Notes: generated from the letters alone by a model not told the origin. A DNA stretch of 45,388 nucleotides from Actinomycetes bacterium (GCA_021807655.1 JAKBCT010000002.1:1-45388), one strand, 5' to 3'. Shown: positions 37,500 to 45,388, counted from the first letter of the stretch. A program made the numbers and translations.

Positions 37500-37810
37500 G
37501 GTACGACCACCTCGACCCGCCCGTCTCGGATCAACACGTCGTAGCGGGCCACCGGCCGCGTAGCCGGAAACGACTGGGGCTCGCCATCCTTGAGGTCAAA
37601 GATCGCGCCGTGACGAGCGCACTCAATCGTGGCGTTCGTCGCGTCGACCTCACCCTCGGCGAGACTGAATTCCTCGTGGCTGCAGCGATCGTCGAGCACG
37701 TAGACGTCGTCGTCGATTCGCACCACCACGAGCGTTCTCGATCCGACGCGCAGTTGACGAGCCTCACCGCTCACGAAGTCATCGAGCGACCCAACGTCGA
37801 CGGCGTTCAC
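37496..37810 (-). CDS. Rieske [2Fe-2S] ferredoxin-like protein of the suf cluster
   Basis: The 104-residue protein is a Rieske domain with both ligand pairs: CSHEEFSLAEG (Cys, His) and CARHGAIF (Cys, His). Such proteins are regularly found between sufD and sufC in actinobacterial suf operons, often annotated as a dioxygenase ferredoxin subunit; their role there is unclear, with electron supply to cluster assembly or acting as a model client being proposed. No oxygenase gene is nearby. It is coupled to sufD and sufC2 by GTGA overlaps on both sides. Confidence 0.9.
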   Translation of the reverse strand: MNAVDVGSLDDFVSGEARQLRVGSRTLVVVRIDDDVYVLDDRCSHEEFSLAEGEVDATNATIECARHGAIFDLKDGEPQSFPATRPVARYDVLIRDGRVEVVVP

Positions 37811-39045
37811 GCGATCACCGCCACGGACCGCAGCACCGACGCGACGTCATCCTCCACGAGGCGCGCCACTGATGACGGCAGCGCATCGAGCATCTCGAGA
37901 AAGAATCCTTGAATCATCAGCCGCTCGGCATCGTGACGCTCGACACCGCGCGATTCGAGGTACCACCGCTGCAGTTCATCGAGCGGACCAACGCTCGACG
38001 CGTGGGCGCAGACGACATCGTTCTCACGGATGTCCAGGTTCGGCACGCTGTCGGCGTGCGCGAAGGGCGACAGGAGCAGGTTGTGGTTCGTCTGGCGGGC
38101 GTCGGTCTTCTTGGCGCCCTTTTCAATCTCGATCAGTCCGGTGTAGACCGACCGCGACGATTCGGCCACGGCACCCTTGGCCAACAGCGTCGAGCGCGTT
38201 CGCGCGCCACGGTGGTACTGGCGCGTTCGAAAATCGTGAACCTGAACGCCACTACCGAGAAACGTCGTGCGCAACTCATTCTGCGCACCGCTCGCGCGCA
38301 GGTCGGCGTCGTTGCGCGACCGGTTGTAGTTGGCGCCCATGCCCAGGACCGACTGGTTGAGTCGCGCGTCGCGGTCCAGGATCGCCGTCGTGCGCGCTAC
38401 GTGCCAGGCCGTGGCGGCGAGCCGCTGATACGTGACTAGTCGCAGCGAGGCGTTTGGCCCCACCTCGAGTTCGCTCACCGGGACGACGACGGCGCCGTCG
38501 CCGCCGTCGTAGTACTCGATGACCGTCGCGCTCGATCCGGTGCCCAGCCTCAACTGGGTTCGGGGGAACGACGCGGTGGCGTGCGCACTGTGAATGATGA
38601 TGATCGGCTCGTGGACGATCACGCCAGGTTCAACGCTCACGACCGTGGTCCCCGGGGCCAACGCGGTGTTCAGCAGCGCGAAGGTGTCACTGGCGTAGCG
38701 TTCGAAGGGGTCGTCGCCACCGAAGGCGAGAGAACTCGGTGCTTCGTCGATGGTCACGCCTTTGACGTCGGTGCCACCAACCACTCGATACCCGTCCACC
38801 ACGCGCACGACGCAACTCGAGAGTCCCGCGAGCGACGTGGCGAAGGGTGCCAACGGGGCGTCAACGGGAGCGGTCGGCACTCGATAGCGATCAAGGTCAA
38901 AGTCCGACAGCGGGGCGTATCGCCACACCTCGTCGAGCGTCGAGGGCAGCCCGGCCGCTTCGAACATCGACCACGCCCGTCGTCGCGTCTCGGCGTCGGG
39001 CCGACTGGTGATCAACGAAGTGGCGGAGTCGGCGAACGAGTTCAT
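37807..39045 (-). CDS. sufD: SUF scaffold subunit SufD
   Basis: SufD forms the scaffold heterodimer with SufB and contributes to iron entry. About 412 residues with the SufB/SufD beta-helix core and the C-terminal signature DVVCAHASSVGPLDELQ, whose histidine corresponds to the functionally important SufD histidine, followed by RWYLESRGVERHDAERLMIQGF. ATG 39045 gives MNSFADSATS; the frame is open to 39084, but that part would reach into the spacer before the isomerase gene. TAAGCC seven bases before the ATG resembles the local -10 pattern, lacking the final T. It heads sufD-Rieske-sufC2 and is separated from sufB by a plus-strand gene. Confidence 0.92.
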   Translation of the reverse strand: MNSFADSATSLITSRPDAETRRRAWSMFEAAGLPSTLDEVWRYAPLSDFDLDRYRVPTAPVDAPLAPFATSLAGLSSCVVRVVDGYRVVGGTDVKGVTIDEAPSSLAFGGDDPFERYASDTFALLNTALAPGTTVVSVEPGVIVHEPIIIIHSAHATASFPRTQLRLGTGSSATVIEYYDGGDGAVVVPVSELEVGPNASLRLVTYQRLAATAWHVARTTAILDRDARLNQSVLGMGANYNRSRNDADLRASGAQNELRTTFLGSGVQVHDFRTRQYHRGARTRSTLLAKGAVAESSRSVYTGLIEIEKGAKKTDARQTNHNLLLSPFAHADSVPNLDIRENDVVCAHASSVGPLDELQRWYLESRGVERHDAERLMIQGFFLEMLDALPSSVARLVEDDVASVLRSVAVIA

Positions 39046-39097
39046 AGGCGAGGGCTTACGCAGTGTACTGGTGGAACACGGCACCGGTCCGCCGGTC

Positions 39098-39103
39098 TAG
39101 TGT
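39098..39103 (+). promoter_or_regulatory. Probable -10 hexamer of the dienoyl-CoA isomerase-like gene
   Basis: TAGTGT would give a short leader carrying the strong AGGAGGT ribosome binding site at 39114-39120 before ATG 39124. Confidence 0.4.
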
Positions 39104-39123
39104 GCCAGCGGGCAGGAGGTGTC

Positions 39124-39948
39124 ATGGAATTCACATCGGCGGTCTTAGATCTCGACGTCGCGGGTGAGGTGGCCACGCTGTGGCTGAACCGTCCCGAGGC
39201 ACGCAACGCCATGGGTCGAGCCTTCTGGGAGGATCTGCCCCGCGCCGCCGGCGCGCTGCGCGATTCGCCCGAGGTTCGCGCGGTCGTCGTGGCCGCGCGG
39301 GGCCAGGACTTCACGGTGGGACTGGACCTGAAAGAACTCGGCGCCAACCTGCTGGCCGAGGATCGTGCGGGCTCGCCAGCCGAGCGCAACGCCGCCCGCT
39401 ACCGCGCCGTGCGAGCCATGCAGGGCGCGGTGAACTCGATCGCGGATCTGCCGATGCCGGTCATCGCGGCCGTCCACGGCTACTGCCTCGGCGGCGGCCT
39501 AAACCTGATCAGCGCGTGTGACGTCCGCCTGGCGGCTCGCGCGGCCATCTTCTCGGTGCGCGAGACCAAGGTCGCGATCGTCGCCGATCTCGGTTCGCTG
39601 CAGCGACTCCCGCGGATCATCGGGGCCGGTCACGTCGCCGAAATGGCGTTCACCGGCATGGACGTCGACGCCGAGCACGCCGGCGCGATTGGTCTGATCA
39701 ATCGCGTCCTCGAGGACCAGGACGCCCTGCTCGCCGCGGCGTACGACCTCGCTGAACAGATCGCCGCCAACTCACCGTTGGCCGTGCGGGGCACCAAGGC
39801 GGTGCTGGCCGCCAACGACGGTCGGACGGTCGCCGAAGGACTGGAGTTCGTCGCCAACTGGAATTCGCTGTACCTGCGCAGCGACGACCTCGCCGAAGCG
39901 ATGCGCGCGTTCGTCGAACGGCGCAAGCCAACCTTTACGGGGCGCTAG
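39124..39948 (+). CDS. Crotonase-family protein, probable dienoyl-CoA isomerase (ECH1-like)
   Basis: This 274-residue crotonase-fold enzyme probably shifts the double bonds of 3,5-dienoyl-CoA to 2,4-dienoyl-CoA in unsaturated fatty acid oxidation. The oxyanion motif is HGYCLGGGLNLISACDVR. Three acidic residues match those of mammalian ECH1: Asp in ACDVR, Glu in VRETKV, and Asp eight residues later in IVADLGSLQRLPRIIG. This last segment is a hallmark of ECH1 and absent from ordinary enoyl-CoA hydratases. The ATG has AGGAGGT upstream. It lies between sufB and sufD on the opposite strand and shares its stop (CTAG) with the convergent Cys-rich ORF. Confidence 0.85.
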   Translation: MEFTSAVLDLDVAGEVATLWLNRPEARNAMGRAFWEDLPRAAGALRDSPEVRAVVVAARGQDFTVGLDLKELGANLLAEDRAGSPAERNAARYRAVRAMQGAVNSIADLPMPVIAAVHGYCLGGGLNLISACDVRLAARAAIFSVRETKVAIVADLGSLQRLPRIIGAGHVAEMAFTGMDVDAEHAGAIGLINRVLEDQDALLAAAYDLAEQIAANSPLAVRGTKAVLAANDGRTVAEGLEFVANWNSLYLRSDDLAEAMRAFVERRKPTFTGR

Positions 39949-40298
39949 CGGCGCCAGAAGCGCCAACCGCGTCGGTCGCGCCGGTCGGCGTCGTCGAGTT
40001 CACGACGCCGCTCGTTGACCAGCTCGGGCGCCACGGCGTTGACAATCTCGCTCGCCTGTTCGAGCAAGGCTCGACGATCGTCCAGGGGCACATCGGTGTT
40101 GGGCGCCGATTCCACGGGACGATCCACCAGCGAACCGTGCGACCACCCCACGTCGGCCAGGCGCCGCTCGTAGGTTACGCAGTCGTCCGGGCAGGCCCAG
40201 GGCTGATCGGGCGCGTTGCCCAAGACACAGAACCGCGCTACTTCACCGTTGCGGTACGTGCGGCTCTGAAAGTGCTTGCACTCCTCGCGCATTCCCAT
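39945..40298 (-). CDS. Small Cys-rich protein encoded downstream of sufB
   Basis: I do not recognise this 117-residue soluble protein. The N-terminal 40 residues hold a CxH pair and three more cysteines (C7, H9, C24, C36, C40, the last two as CPDDC), a spacing suited to a zinc or Fe-S site. The middle is acidic (VESAPNTDVPLDDRR), and the C-terminus is very basic (DRRDRRGWRFWRR). ATG 40298 has AAGGAT seven bases upstream and lies 36 bases after the sufB stop, so it is probably co-transcribed with sufB. It shares a CTAG stop with the convergent isomerase gene. Confidence 0.72.
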   Translation of the reverse strand: MGMREECKHFQSRTYRNGEVARFCVLGNAPDQPWACPDDCVTYERRLADVGWSHGSLVDRPVESAPNTDVPLDDRRALLEQASEIVNAVAPELVNERRRELDDADRRDRRGWRFWRR

Positions 40299-40334
40299 CG
40301 GACAATCCTTCCACGCGAGCAGTGGTCGAGTCGG

Positions 40335-41735
40335 TCAGCCAATCGAGCCCTCCATTTGCAGCTCAATGAGTCGCGACCATTCGACGGCGTACTCCATCGG
40401 CAGCGTGCGAGTAACCGGTTCGATAAAGCCGTTGACGATCATGCCCATGGCCTGGCCCTCGGTTAAACCACGGCTCATCAAGTAGAACAACTGGTCATCA
40501 CCGATTTTAGAGACGGTCGCCTCGTGACCAATGGAGGCGTCCTGTTCACCGATCTCCATGTAGGGCCTGGTCTCGGAGGTCGAGAACTCATCGAGGATCA
40601 GCGCGTCGCAGCGCACGAAACTCTTCGCGCCAGTCGCGCCTTCCTCAACCTTCACGAGACCGCGATACGCGGTCAAGCCGCCGTCCTTGGAGATCGACTT
40701 GGACACGATGGTCGACGTCGTCTCGGGCGCGCAGTGCACCATCTTTGCGCCAGCGTCTTGCACTTGGCCGGGCCCCGCGTAGGCGACCGACAGCACCTCG
40801 CCGGAGGCCTTGGGACCCATCAGGTAGACCGAGGGGTACTTCATCGTGAGCCGCGAGCCGATGTTGCCGTCGATCCACTCGACGTGCGCCTCGGCCTCGG
40901 CGCGCGCGCGCTTGGTCACCAAGTTGTAGACGTTATTCGACCAGTTCTGGATCGTGGTGTAGGTGATGCGCGAACCGGGCAACGCCACGAGTTCCACGAC
41001 CGCCGAGTGCAAGGAGTCCGTTGAGTACACCGGTGCCGAACAGCCCTCGACGTAGTGGACCTGGGACCCTTCGTCAGCGATGATGAGCGTGCGCTCGAAC
41101 TGACCCATGTTCTCGGTGTTAATTCGAAAGTACGCCTGGAGCGGCTGATCGACGTTGACGCCGGGTGGAACGTAGATGAACGAACCGCCGCTCCACACCG
41201 CCGAGTTGAGCGCGGCGAACTTGTTGTCGTTGGGCGGGATCACCGTCCCGAAGTACTTGCGAACCAGATCGGGATACTCGCGAACCGCGGTATCCATGTC
41301 GCAAAAGAGCACGCCGAGACGCGCGAGGTCTTCGCGGTTGCGGTGGAAGACGACTTCCGACTCGTACTGCGCCGTGACCCCGGCCAGGTACTTGCGCTCG
41401 GCTTCGGGTATCCCCAACTTCTCGTAGGTCGACTTGATCGCGTCGGGCAAGTCCTCCCAGCGCTCAACCTGGTTCTCGGTGGGCTTGATGTAGTAGTAGA
41501 TGTCGTTGAAGTCCAGATCGGGCATGCGCTCGGCGAACCACGGCAACATCGGTTTCTTTTCGAACCGCTTCAGCGCCTGGAGCCGGAACTCGCGCATCCA
41601 GGGCTCCTCGTTCTTCATGGCGGACATTTCACGAACGATCGCTTCGTTCAGGCCCTTCTTCGGCTTGAACACCGGGATCTGCTCATCGGACCAGCCCAAC
41701 TGATACCGACTGAAGTCCAGGTTGTCGATCGTCAT
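40335..41735 (-). CDS. sufB: SUF scaffold subunit SufB
   Basis: SufB is the main Fe-S scaffold of the SufBCD complex, where the nascent cluster is built. From ATG 41735 the protein has 466 residues, beginning [15 protein letters not shown] with the N-terminal segment [20 protein letters not shown] typical of SufB. It carries [31 protein letters not shown], and the conserved cluster cysteine in [10 protein letters not shown], followed by [27 protein letters not shown] precedes the ATG. The frame is open far upstream (to 42314) but only as a shadow of the divergent oligopeptidase. It is separated from sufD by the dienoyl-CoA isomerase-like gene. Confidence 0.95.
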   Translation of the reverse strand: MTIDNLDFSRYQLGWSDEQIPVFKPKKGLNEAIVREMSAMKNEEPWMREFRLQALKRFEKKPMLPWFAERMPDLDFNDIYYYIKPTENQVERWEDLPDAIKSTYEKLGIPEAERKYLAGVTAQYESEVVFHRNREDLARLGVLFCDMDTAVREYPDLVRKYFGTVIPPNDNKFAALNSAVWSGGSFIYVPPGVNVDQPLQAYFRINTENMGQFERTLIIADEGSQVHYVEGCSAPVYSTDSLHSAVVELVALPGSRITYTTIQNWSNNVYNLVTKRARAEAEAHVEWIDGNIGSRLTMKYPSVYLMGPKASGEVLSVAYAGPGQVQDAGAKMVHCAPETTSTIVSKSISKDGGLTAYRGLVKVEEGATGAKSFVRCDALILDEFSTSETRPYMEIGEQDASIGHEATVSKIGDDQLFYLMSRGLTEGQAMGMIVNGFIEPVTRTLPMEYAVEWSRLIELQMEGSIG

Positions 41736-41769
41736 CTCGCTCCTTCGGGAACTAATTACCCCTACGGCA

Positions 41770-41775
41770 ATAGTA
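41770..41775 (-). promoter_or_regulatory. Possible -10 hexamer of sufB
   Basis: TACTAT on the minus strand would give a leader of ~30 bases with the AAGGAG ribosome binding site. No binding site for an Fe-S regulator was recognised. Confidence 0.35.
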
Positions 41776-41810
41776 CTAACTCGCCGCGCTGCCCTGACCA
41801 AAATTACTGG

Positions 41811-41816
41811 CAGAGT
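41811..41816 (+). promoter_or_regulatory. Possible -10 hexamer of the oligopeptidase gene
   Basis: CAGAGT lies six bases before GTG 41823. It fits the spacing but not the first base of the leaderless pattern. Confidence 0.25.
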
Positions 41817-41822
41817 GGAGTG

Positions 41823-43982
41823 GTGCCACTGACCCCTTCTGCCCCCCAACGCCCCCACGCCATTTCTCGACACGGCGACACCCGCGTCGATCCCTACTAC
41901 TGGCTGATGGACCGTGACAGTCCCGACGTGTTGGCGCACCTTCGAGCCGAGAACGACTATCTCGCGAGCGCGCTCGCTCACCTCAAGCCGCTCGAGAACC
42001 AGCTGTTCGACGAAATCAAGATGCGCATCGAAGAGACCGACATCTCCGTACCGGTTCGTCGCGGGTCGTGGTGGTACTTCGAGCGAAGCCGCGAGGGTCT
42101 CAACTACCCCATCAGCTGCCGGGTTCCCGCCGCGACGGGCGACGTGACCCCGCCGGTCATTGATCCGCTGTGCGAACTCGACAACGAGCAGATCATCCTC
42201 GACGAAAATGTCGAGGCCGAGGGTCACGACTTCTTGTCGGTCGGCGTCTTTGACGTCAGCCCCGACGATGCGTGGGTGGCCGTCGGCACCGACTTCGACG
42301 GCAACGAACGCCACCGCGTGACCATTCGGTCACTGACCGGTGGCGCGCCGCTGCCCGAGTCGCTCGATGACGTCTACTACGGCTTCGCGTGGTCGGCCGA
42401 CAGTCGCTACGTCTTCTACACCCGAGTCGACGACGCGATGCGCCCGTGGCAGTTGTGGCGTCATCGACTCGAGACCGCGTCGTCCGATGACGTTCTCGTC
42501 TACCAGGAAGACGACGCCCAGTTCACGGTGTCCGTCGGCCGTTCGAGGGACAATGAGATGATCGTCGTCTCGCTCACCTCGTCGACCACCACCGAGGTCC
42601 GCTACGTACCCGCCGACCGGCCCACCGAGCCCCTGCGAACGATCGACGAGCGCCAACACGGGATCGAGTACGGCGTCGAACATCTGGTCGACGCCCACGG
42701 GACTCGATGGTGGCTCAAGGTGACCAACGAGGAGGCTACCGATTTTCGACTCGTGGGTCGGCCCGTCGCCGAGGACCACTGGCGCGAACTGATCGCCCAT
42801 CGACCGGGCACGCGCCTCGACGGCGTCGACGCGTTCGCCTCGCACCTGGTGATCAGCGAACGCGACGAAGGTTGCGCGGCCGTTCGCGTGGTGCCACTTC
42901 GTGCCGACGCGACCTTGGGCACCGACCTACTTGAGCAGTCGTGGCTGGTGGACGGCGTGGACCGACCGAGCACCGTGGCCGTGGGCGCGAACCCGATGTT
43001 CGACACCGGCTTGGTGCGGGTCGCGATCACGTCGATGGTCACTCCCCACCTCATCGCGGACGTTGACCTCGTGACGCGCGAACGTCACGTTCGCAAGCAG
43101 CAGATCGTTCGCGGTGGCTACGATCGCGACGCGTACGTTACCGGTCAACTCTGGTTCGAGGCGAGCGACGGCGAGCGCATTCCCGTCTCGGTGGTCGCCC
43201 GTCGAGACGTCGTGCGCGTCGACGACGGAACGCTTCGCCCACTCAAGCCCGCGCCGCTGCTCTTGTACGGGTACGGGAGCTACGAGATATCAATCGATCC
43301 GTCGTTCTCCTCGATCCGCCTCTCCTTGCTCGACCGGGGCGTGATCTTCGCCGTCGCGCACGTTCGAGGCGGTGGCGAGATGGGCCGCTCGTGGTACGAG
43401 ATGGGCAAGCTCGCCCAAAAGCCGACCACCTTCAGCGATTTCGTTGCGGTGGCTCGCGGCCTCGTGGCCGAGGGGTGGACCGACCCACGACACTTCGCCG
43501 CGCGCGGTGGATCAGCTGGTGGACTGCTCATGGGGGCCGTGGTCAACCTCGCACCGGACCTCTTCCGCTGCGTCGTGGCCGAAGTGCCGTTCGTTGACGC
43601 GCTCACCACGATGCTCGACGCCTCGCTACCCCTCACGGTCGGCGAGTGGGAGGAGTGGGGCGACCCCGACGCCAGTGCCACGGTCTATCGAACGATGAAG
43701 TCGTATTCGCCCTACGACAACCTTCGCGCGACCAACGACGACGGCAGCACCCGCGTCTACCCCCACATCCTGGCGGCGGGCGGGCTCAACGACTCGCGCG
43801 TCGGATTCTGGGAACCCGCGAAGTGGGTGCTGCGGCTGCGCGATCTCAATCCCGACAACGTCGCCTACCTCAAGACCGAGATGGGGGCGGGCCACGGCGG
43901 CCCATCGGGACGCTACGACGCCTGGCGAGACGAAGCGCAGATCTTGGCGTTCGTCATCGACGAGATAGTGCCGTCGTCGTAA
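41823..43982 (+). CDS. Oligopeptidase B-like S9A serine peptidase
   Basis: This is a prolyl-oligopeptidase-family enzyme, probably cleaving short peptides after basic residues (oligopeptidase B branch). The ~719-residue protein has an N-terminal segment ([12 protein letters not shown]), a seven-bladed propeller (~75-410) and a C-terminal hydrolase domain: nucleophile S564 in [12 protein letters not shown], Asp in [16 protein letters not shown], and His in [28 protein letters not shown] and [17 protein letters not shown] are OpdB-like. No signal peptide is seen, so it should be cytoplasmic. GTG 41820 and GTG 41823 are adjacent possible starts. The 3' end overlaps a convergent membrane-protein gene by 29 bases. 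Confidence 0.92.
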   Translation: MPLTPSAPQRPHAISRHGDTRVDPYYWLMDRDSPDVLAHLRAENDYLASALAHLKPLENQLFDEIKMRIEETDISVPVRRGSWWYFERSREGLNYPISCRVPAATGDVTPPVIDPLCELDNEQIILDENVEAEGHDFLSVGVFDVSPDDAWVAVGTDFDGNERHRVTIRSLTGGAPLPESLDDVYYGFAWSADSRYVFYTRVDDAMRPWQLWRHRLETASSDDVLVYQEDDAQFTVSVGRSRDNEMIVVSLTSSTTTEVRYVPADRPTEPLRTIDERQHGIEYGVEHLVDAHGTRWWLKVTNEEATDFRLVGRPVAEDHWRELIAHRPGTRLDGVDAFASHLVISERDEGCAAVRVVPLRADATLGTDLLEQSWLVDGVDRPSTVAVGANPMFDTGLVRVAITSMVTPHLIADVDLVTRERHVRKQQIVRGGYDRDAYVTGQLWFEASDGERIPVSVVARRDVVRVDDGTLRPLKPAPLLLYGYGSYEISIDPSFSSIRLSLLDRGVIFAVAHVRGGGEMGRSWYEMGKLAQKPTTFSDFVAVARGLVAEGWTDPRHFAARGGSAGGLLMGAVVNLAPDLFRCVVAEVPFVDALTTMLDASLPLTVGEWEEWGDPDASATVYRTMKSYSPYDNLRATNDDGSTRVYPHILAAGGLNDSRVGFWEPAKWVLRLRDLNPDNVAYLKTEMGAGHGGPSGRYDAWRDEAQILAFVIDEIVPSS

Positions 43983-44541
43983 CGAAAACGAACGGGGTGG
44001 CCACCCACGTCGGCGGGTTGACCACCGACCACGTTGTCGCGAGGCGAGCTACGGCGTAGGCGTTGGGTGCTAGGGCGATCCGTGCCGGCGTGGTGACGGG
44101 CGAACCCGTGTTGGTTCGTCCACCGAACCAGGCATGCCGATAGTGAAGATACGCACCGGTCGCGATGATGAGCGCGACCAGGATCACCAACACCAGCCAC
44201 CGGCGACGACGGGTCAGCGCCGACCGGTGGGCCGAACGCGCCAGTGCCCACTGCACATCGTGGCGGTGCGGACTCACGCCCACTTCCTCGGGTCCCAAGG
44301 TCGGGTCGCTGAACACGTACTCCTCGGACGGTTCGAGGCGCGGGGGCGCCGGCGTCTGTCGCGGCGAGGGCGTTGCGCCGTCGATGAGACGAAACCCCTT
44401 CGCCGACTGATACGGCGACGGTGGCGCTTCGGGCAGTGGTCGATTGGCTGAGGGCCGCCTGTCTCGCCGTACGAGGTACCGACGCATCGCGACGGCCGCC
44501 ACCACCAGGGCCGCGACCACCACGCCAATCGCCACGGTCAT
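43954..44541 (-). CDS. Hypothetical membrane protein with two transmembrane segments
   Basis: I do not recognise this ~195-residue protein. Membrane segments are predicted at ~3-19 (VAIGVVVAALVVAAVAM, then RRYLVRRDRR on the inside) and ~115-132 (WLVLVILVALIIATGAY). The region between is proline-rich and acidic (EAPPSPYQSAKGF, PSEEYVFSDPTLGPEEVG) and probably cytoplasmic; ~60 residues follow outside. ATG 44541 has GTGGAG upstream, and TAGGTT at 44571-44576 could be its -10. The membrane pattern favours this frame over an overlapping longer one at 43913-44572. Its end overlaps the oligopeptidase gene. Confidence 0.65.
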   Translation of the reverse strand: MTVAIGVVVAALVVAAVAMRRYLVRRDRRPSANRPLPEAPPSPYQSAKGFRLIDGATPSPRQTPAPPRLEPSEEYVFSDPTLGPEEVGVSPHRHDVQWALARSAHRSALTRRRRWLVLVILVALIIATGAYLHYRHAWFGGRTNTGSPVTTPARIALAPNAYAVARLATTWSVVNPPTWVATPFVFVTTTALSRR

Positions 44542-44570
44542 TGAACTCCACCCGCCCGTCTCGTACGGCC

Positions 44571-44576
44571 AACCTA
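44571..44576 (-). promoter_or_regulatory. Possible -10 hexamer of the two-TM membrane protein gene
   Basis: TAGGTT on the minus strand would give a ~23-base leader with a GGAG ribosome binding site before ATG 44541. Confidence 0.3.
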
Positions 44577-44610
44577 GCCGTCTAGGAAAAGCGTAGTGAA
44601 GTCACCTTAC

Positions 44611-45084
44611 CTACGCGAGTCCCCCAAAACCGCCTTGGTAGAAGACGAGTGGTCGGCCGGGGAACGACGCCACGTAGTCGACGCGCACCACTGCCACGTC
44701 GTGGTCGCCGTGCCTCGTCAAGGCGACGATGGGTCCTTCGACGTGCGCAATCGAGCCCTCGAGCAGAGGCGATCCGGCCGGTCCGCGCGTCCACTCGCCA
44801 GCGCCAAAGCGATCCGCACCCGAGGTCGCGAAGCGCCGGGCCTCTTCGAGCTGATCGTCGGCCAGGATATTGACACCGACCACGCCGTGCGCGCGAACAC
44901 GAGCCCACGACTGACCGTCCACCGCTGCGGCGAACGTGATGAGCAGCGGATCGAGCGAGAGCGAGCCAAACGTCTGACAGGTGAAACCGACGGGGCCGCG
45001 CTCGGTCGTGGCCGTCACTACGACGACGCCGGTCGCGAAGCGGCCGACCGCCTCTTTGTAGGTCTCGAGCGTTGGTGTCGTCAC
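44611..45084 (-). CDS. Flavin reductase-like FMN-binding protein
   Basis: The 157-residue split-barrel protein of the flavin reductase domain family either supplies reduced FMN/FAD to a two-component monooxygenase or reduces another acceptor; no monooxygenase is adjacent. Visible features are FATGVVVVTATTERGPVGFTCQTFGSLSLDP (flavin-binding start of the domain), FAAAVDGQSW, GVNILADDQ, a GDHDVAVVRVDYV strand and a terminal PLVFYQGGFGGL, which commonly ends these proteins. GTG 45084 is preceded at seven bases by TAACCT, in the 27-base gap after mutY. Confidence 0.88.
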   Translation of the reverse strand: MTTPTLETYKEAVGRFATGVVVVTATTERGPVGFTCQTFGSLSLDPLLITFAAAVDGQSWARVRAHGVVGVNILADDQLEEARRFATSGADRFGAGEWTRGPAGSPLLEGSIAHVEGPIVALTRHGDHDVAVVRVDYVASFPGRPLVFYQGGFGGLA

Positions 45085-45091
45085 GCAGGCG

Positions 45092-45097
45092 AGGTTA
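45092..45097 (-). promoter_or_regulatory. Probable -10 hexamer of the flavin reductase gene (leaderless type)
   Basis: TAACCT on the minus strand ends seven bases before GTG 45084, between it and the mutY stop. Confidence 0.4.
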
Positions 45098-45111
45098 CCG
45101 GTCCGAAAAGT

Positions 45112-45388
45112 TCACCCGATCGGGCTTCGAGTATCGCCGGCCAGTTGCACCGTCGCGGGCGTCGCCTCGACGAGGCCGTCTCGCACGAGTGCGCCCAGTA
45201 GTCGAGTGAAGCGTTCACGGTCGGCGGTGAGAACCTCACGCAGCTCGTCGAGACGCCGTGGTCCCTCGCGCAGCACGTCGACCATTCGACCACGTAGTTG
45301 GCGATCGGAGCCCTCGAAGGGTGACTGGCGAATCGAAACGGCGGCGCTGCGCGGAGCGGGATCGATCCCCCCGTCGCACCGCCAACGA
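45112..45388 (-). CDS. mutY: A/G-specific adenine glycosylase MutY, C-terminal end (5' part outside window)
   Basis: A minus-strand frame open from the window edge to TGA at 45112-45114 encodes ~92 residues. It reads RWRCDGGIDPAPRSAAVSIRQ, then SPFEGSDRQLRGRMVDVLR, and a winged-helix-like tail ending DGLVEATPATVQLAG before the stop. The GSDRQxRGR segment after a cysteine-containing RWRC stretch resembles the region just past the 4Fe-4S cluster in actinobacterial MutY, which removes adenine mispaired with 8-oxoguanine. The catalytic domain lies outside the window, so the call rests on this short region. It has no start codon here because of the boundary. Confidence 0.72.
   Translation of the reverse strand, partial: RWRCDGGIDPAPRSAAVSIRQSPFEGSDRQLRGRMVDVLREGPRRLDELREVLTADRERFTRLLGALVRDGLVEATPATVQLAGDTRSPIG

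Noticed and set aside
38581..39123. N-terminal extension of the crotonase frame
   Set aside because: It is antisense to sufD; AGGAGGT before ATG 39124 and the family length fix the start.
41055..41819. N-terminal extension of the oligopeptidase frame
   Set aside because: It runs antisense through sufB and ends just before a GTG that gives the normal S9A N-terminus.
41736..42314. N-terminal extension of the sufB frame
   Set aside because: It is antisense to the oligopeptidase; ATG 41735 has a good ribosome binding site and gives the canonical SufB start.
43913..44572. Alternative 219-codon frame overlapping the two-TM protein
   Set aside because: Arg/Gly-rich without membrane segments; the 43954-44541 frame has two clear hydrophobic helices and a ribosome binding site.

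Overview
The window is a gene-dense, visibly high-GC stretch of bacterial chromosome. It carries housekeeping and central-metabolism genes only: no rRNA, tRNA, CRISPR array, insertion sequence or prophage was seen, and no gene-free stretch exceeds about 230 bases (the longest is 6520-6748). An actinobacterium is the best guess, possibly of the Acidimicrobiia. This rests on FtsE/FtsX, SufU, a Rieske protein inside the suf cluster, an LCP cell-wall protein, actinobacterial-style acyl-CoA enzymes and many probable leaderless genes. The class-level placement is inference; there is no phylogenetic marker RNA in the window.

Layout. 1-1038 (+): the end of dxs, then msrB. 1035-9335 (-): ftsX, ftsE, prfB, secA, a rhamnosyltransferase-like glycosyltransferase, rmlD and birA. 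9399-12594 (+), divergent from birA: a biotin carboxylase/BCCP subunit, an M20 amidohydrolase and an ABM-domain protein. 12591-14171 (-): the catalytic subunit of an acyl-CoA mutase. 14253-18735: an RDD membrane protein (+), a rhodanese-MoeB protein (-), a nitroreductase (+), and pepA with a cobalamin adenosyltransferase (-). 18735-23862 (+): metH and a TAT-exported dimethylformamidase-like protein. 23882-29651 (-): a small secreted protein, a lipoate operon (lpd, E2 and a fused lipB-lipA gene), rnhA and an Rrf2 regulator. 29717-32910: thiE (+), an alpha/beta hydrolase and an acyl-CoA dehydrogenase (-), and an MBL hydrolase (+). 32949-41735: a split SUF iron-sulfur locus, with sufC1-sufS-sufU (+), an LCP protein (-), sufD-Rieske-sufC2 (-), a dienoyl-CoA isomerase-like gene (+), and sufB followed by a Cys-rich ORF (-). 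41823-45388: an S9 oligopeptidase (+), a membrane protein (-), a flavin reductase (-) and the 3' end of mutY (-).

How the genes work together. BirA can biotinylate the carboxylase encoded divergently from it. The adenosyltransferase can supply AdoCbl to the mutase, and MetH uses methylcobalamin. The lpd-E2-lipBA operon holds a lipoylated enzyme, its recycling reductase and both enzymes of lipoate synthesis. LipA, MutY and the Rieske protein need Fe-S clusters from the SUF system.

Most notable points: two diverged sufC genes flank the break in the suf locus; LipB and LipA are fused into one polypeptide; the MoeB/rhodanese domains are in the reverse of the familiar order; one hydrolase lacks its nucleophile; most transcription-unit heads carry a TANNNT-like hexamer six to ten bases before the start codon; and five of nine convergent gene pairs overlap by exactly the four bases CTAG or TTAG, which encode both stop codons.
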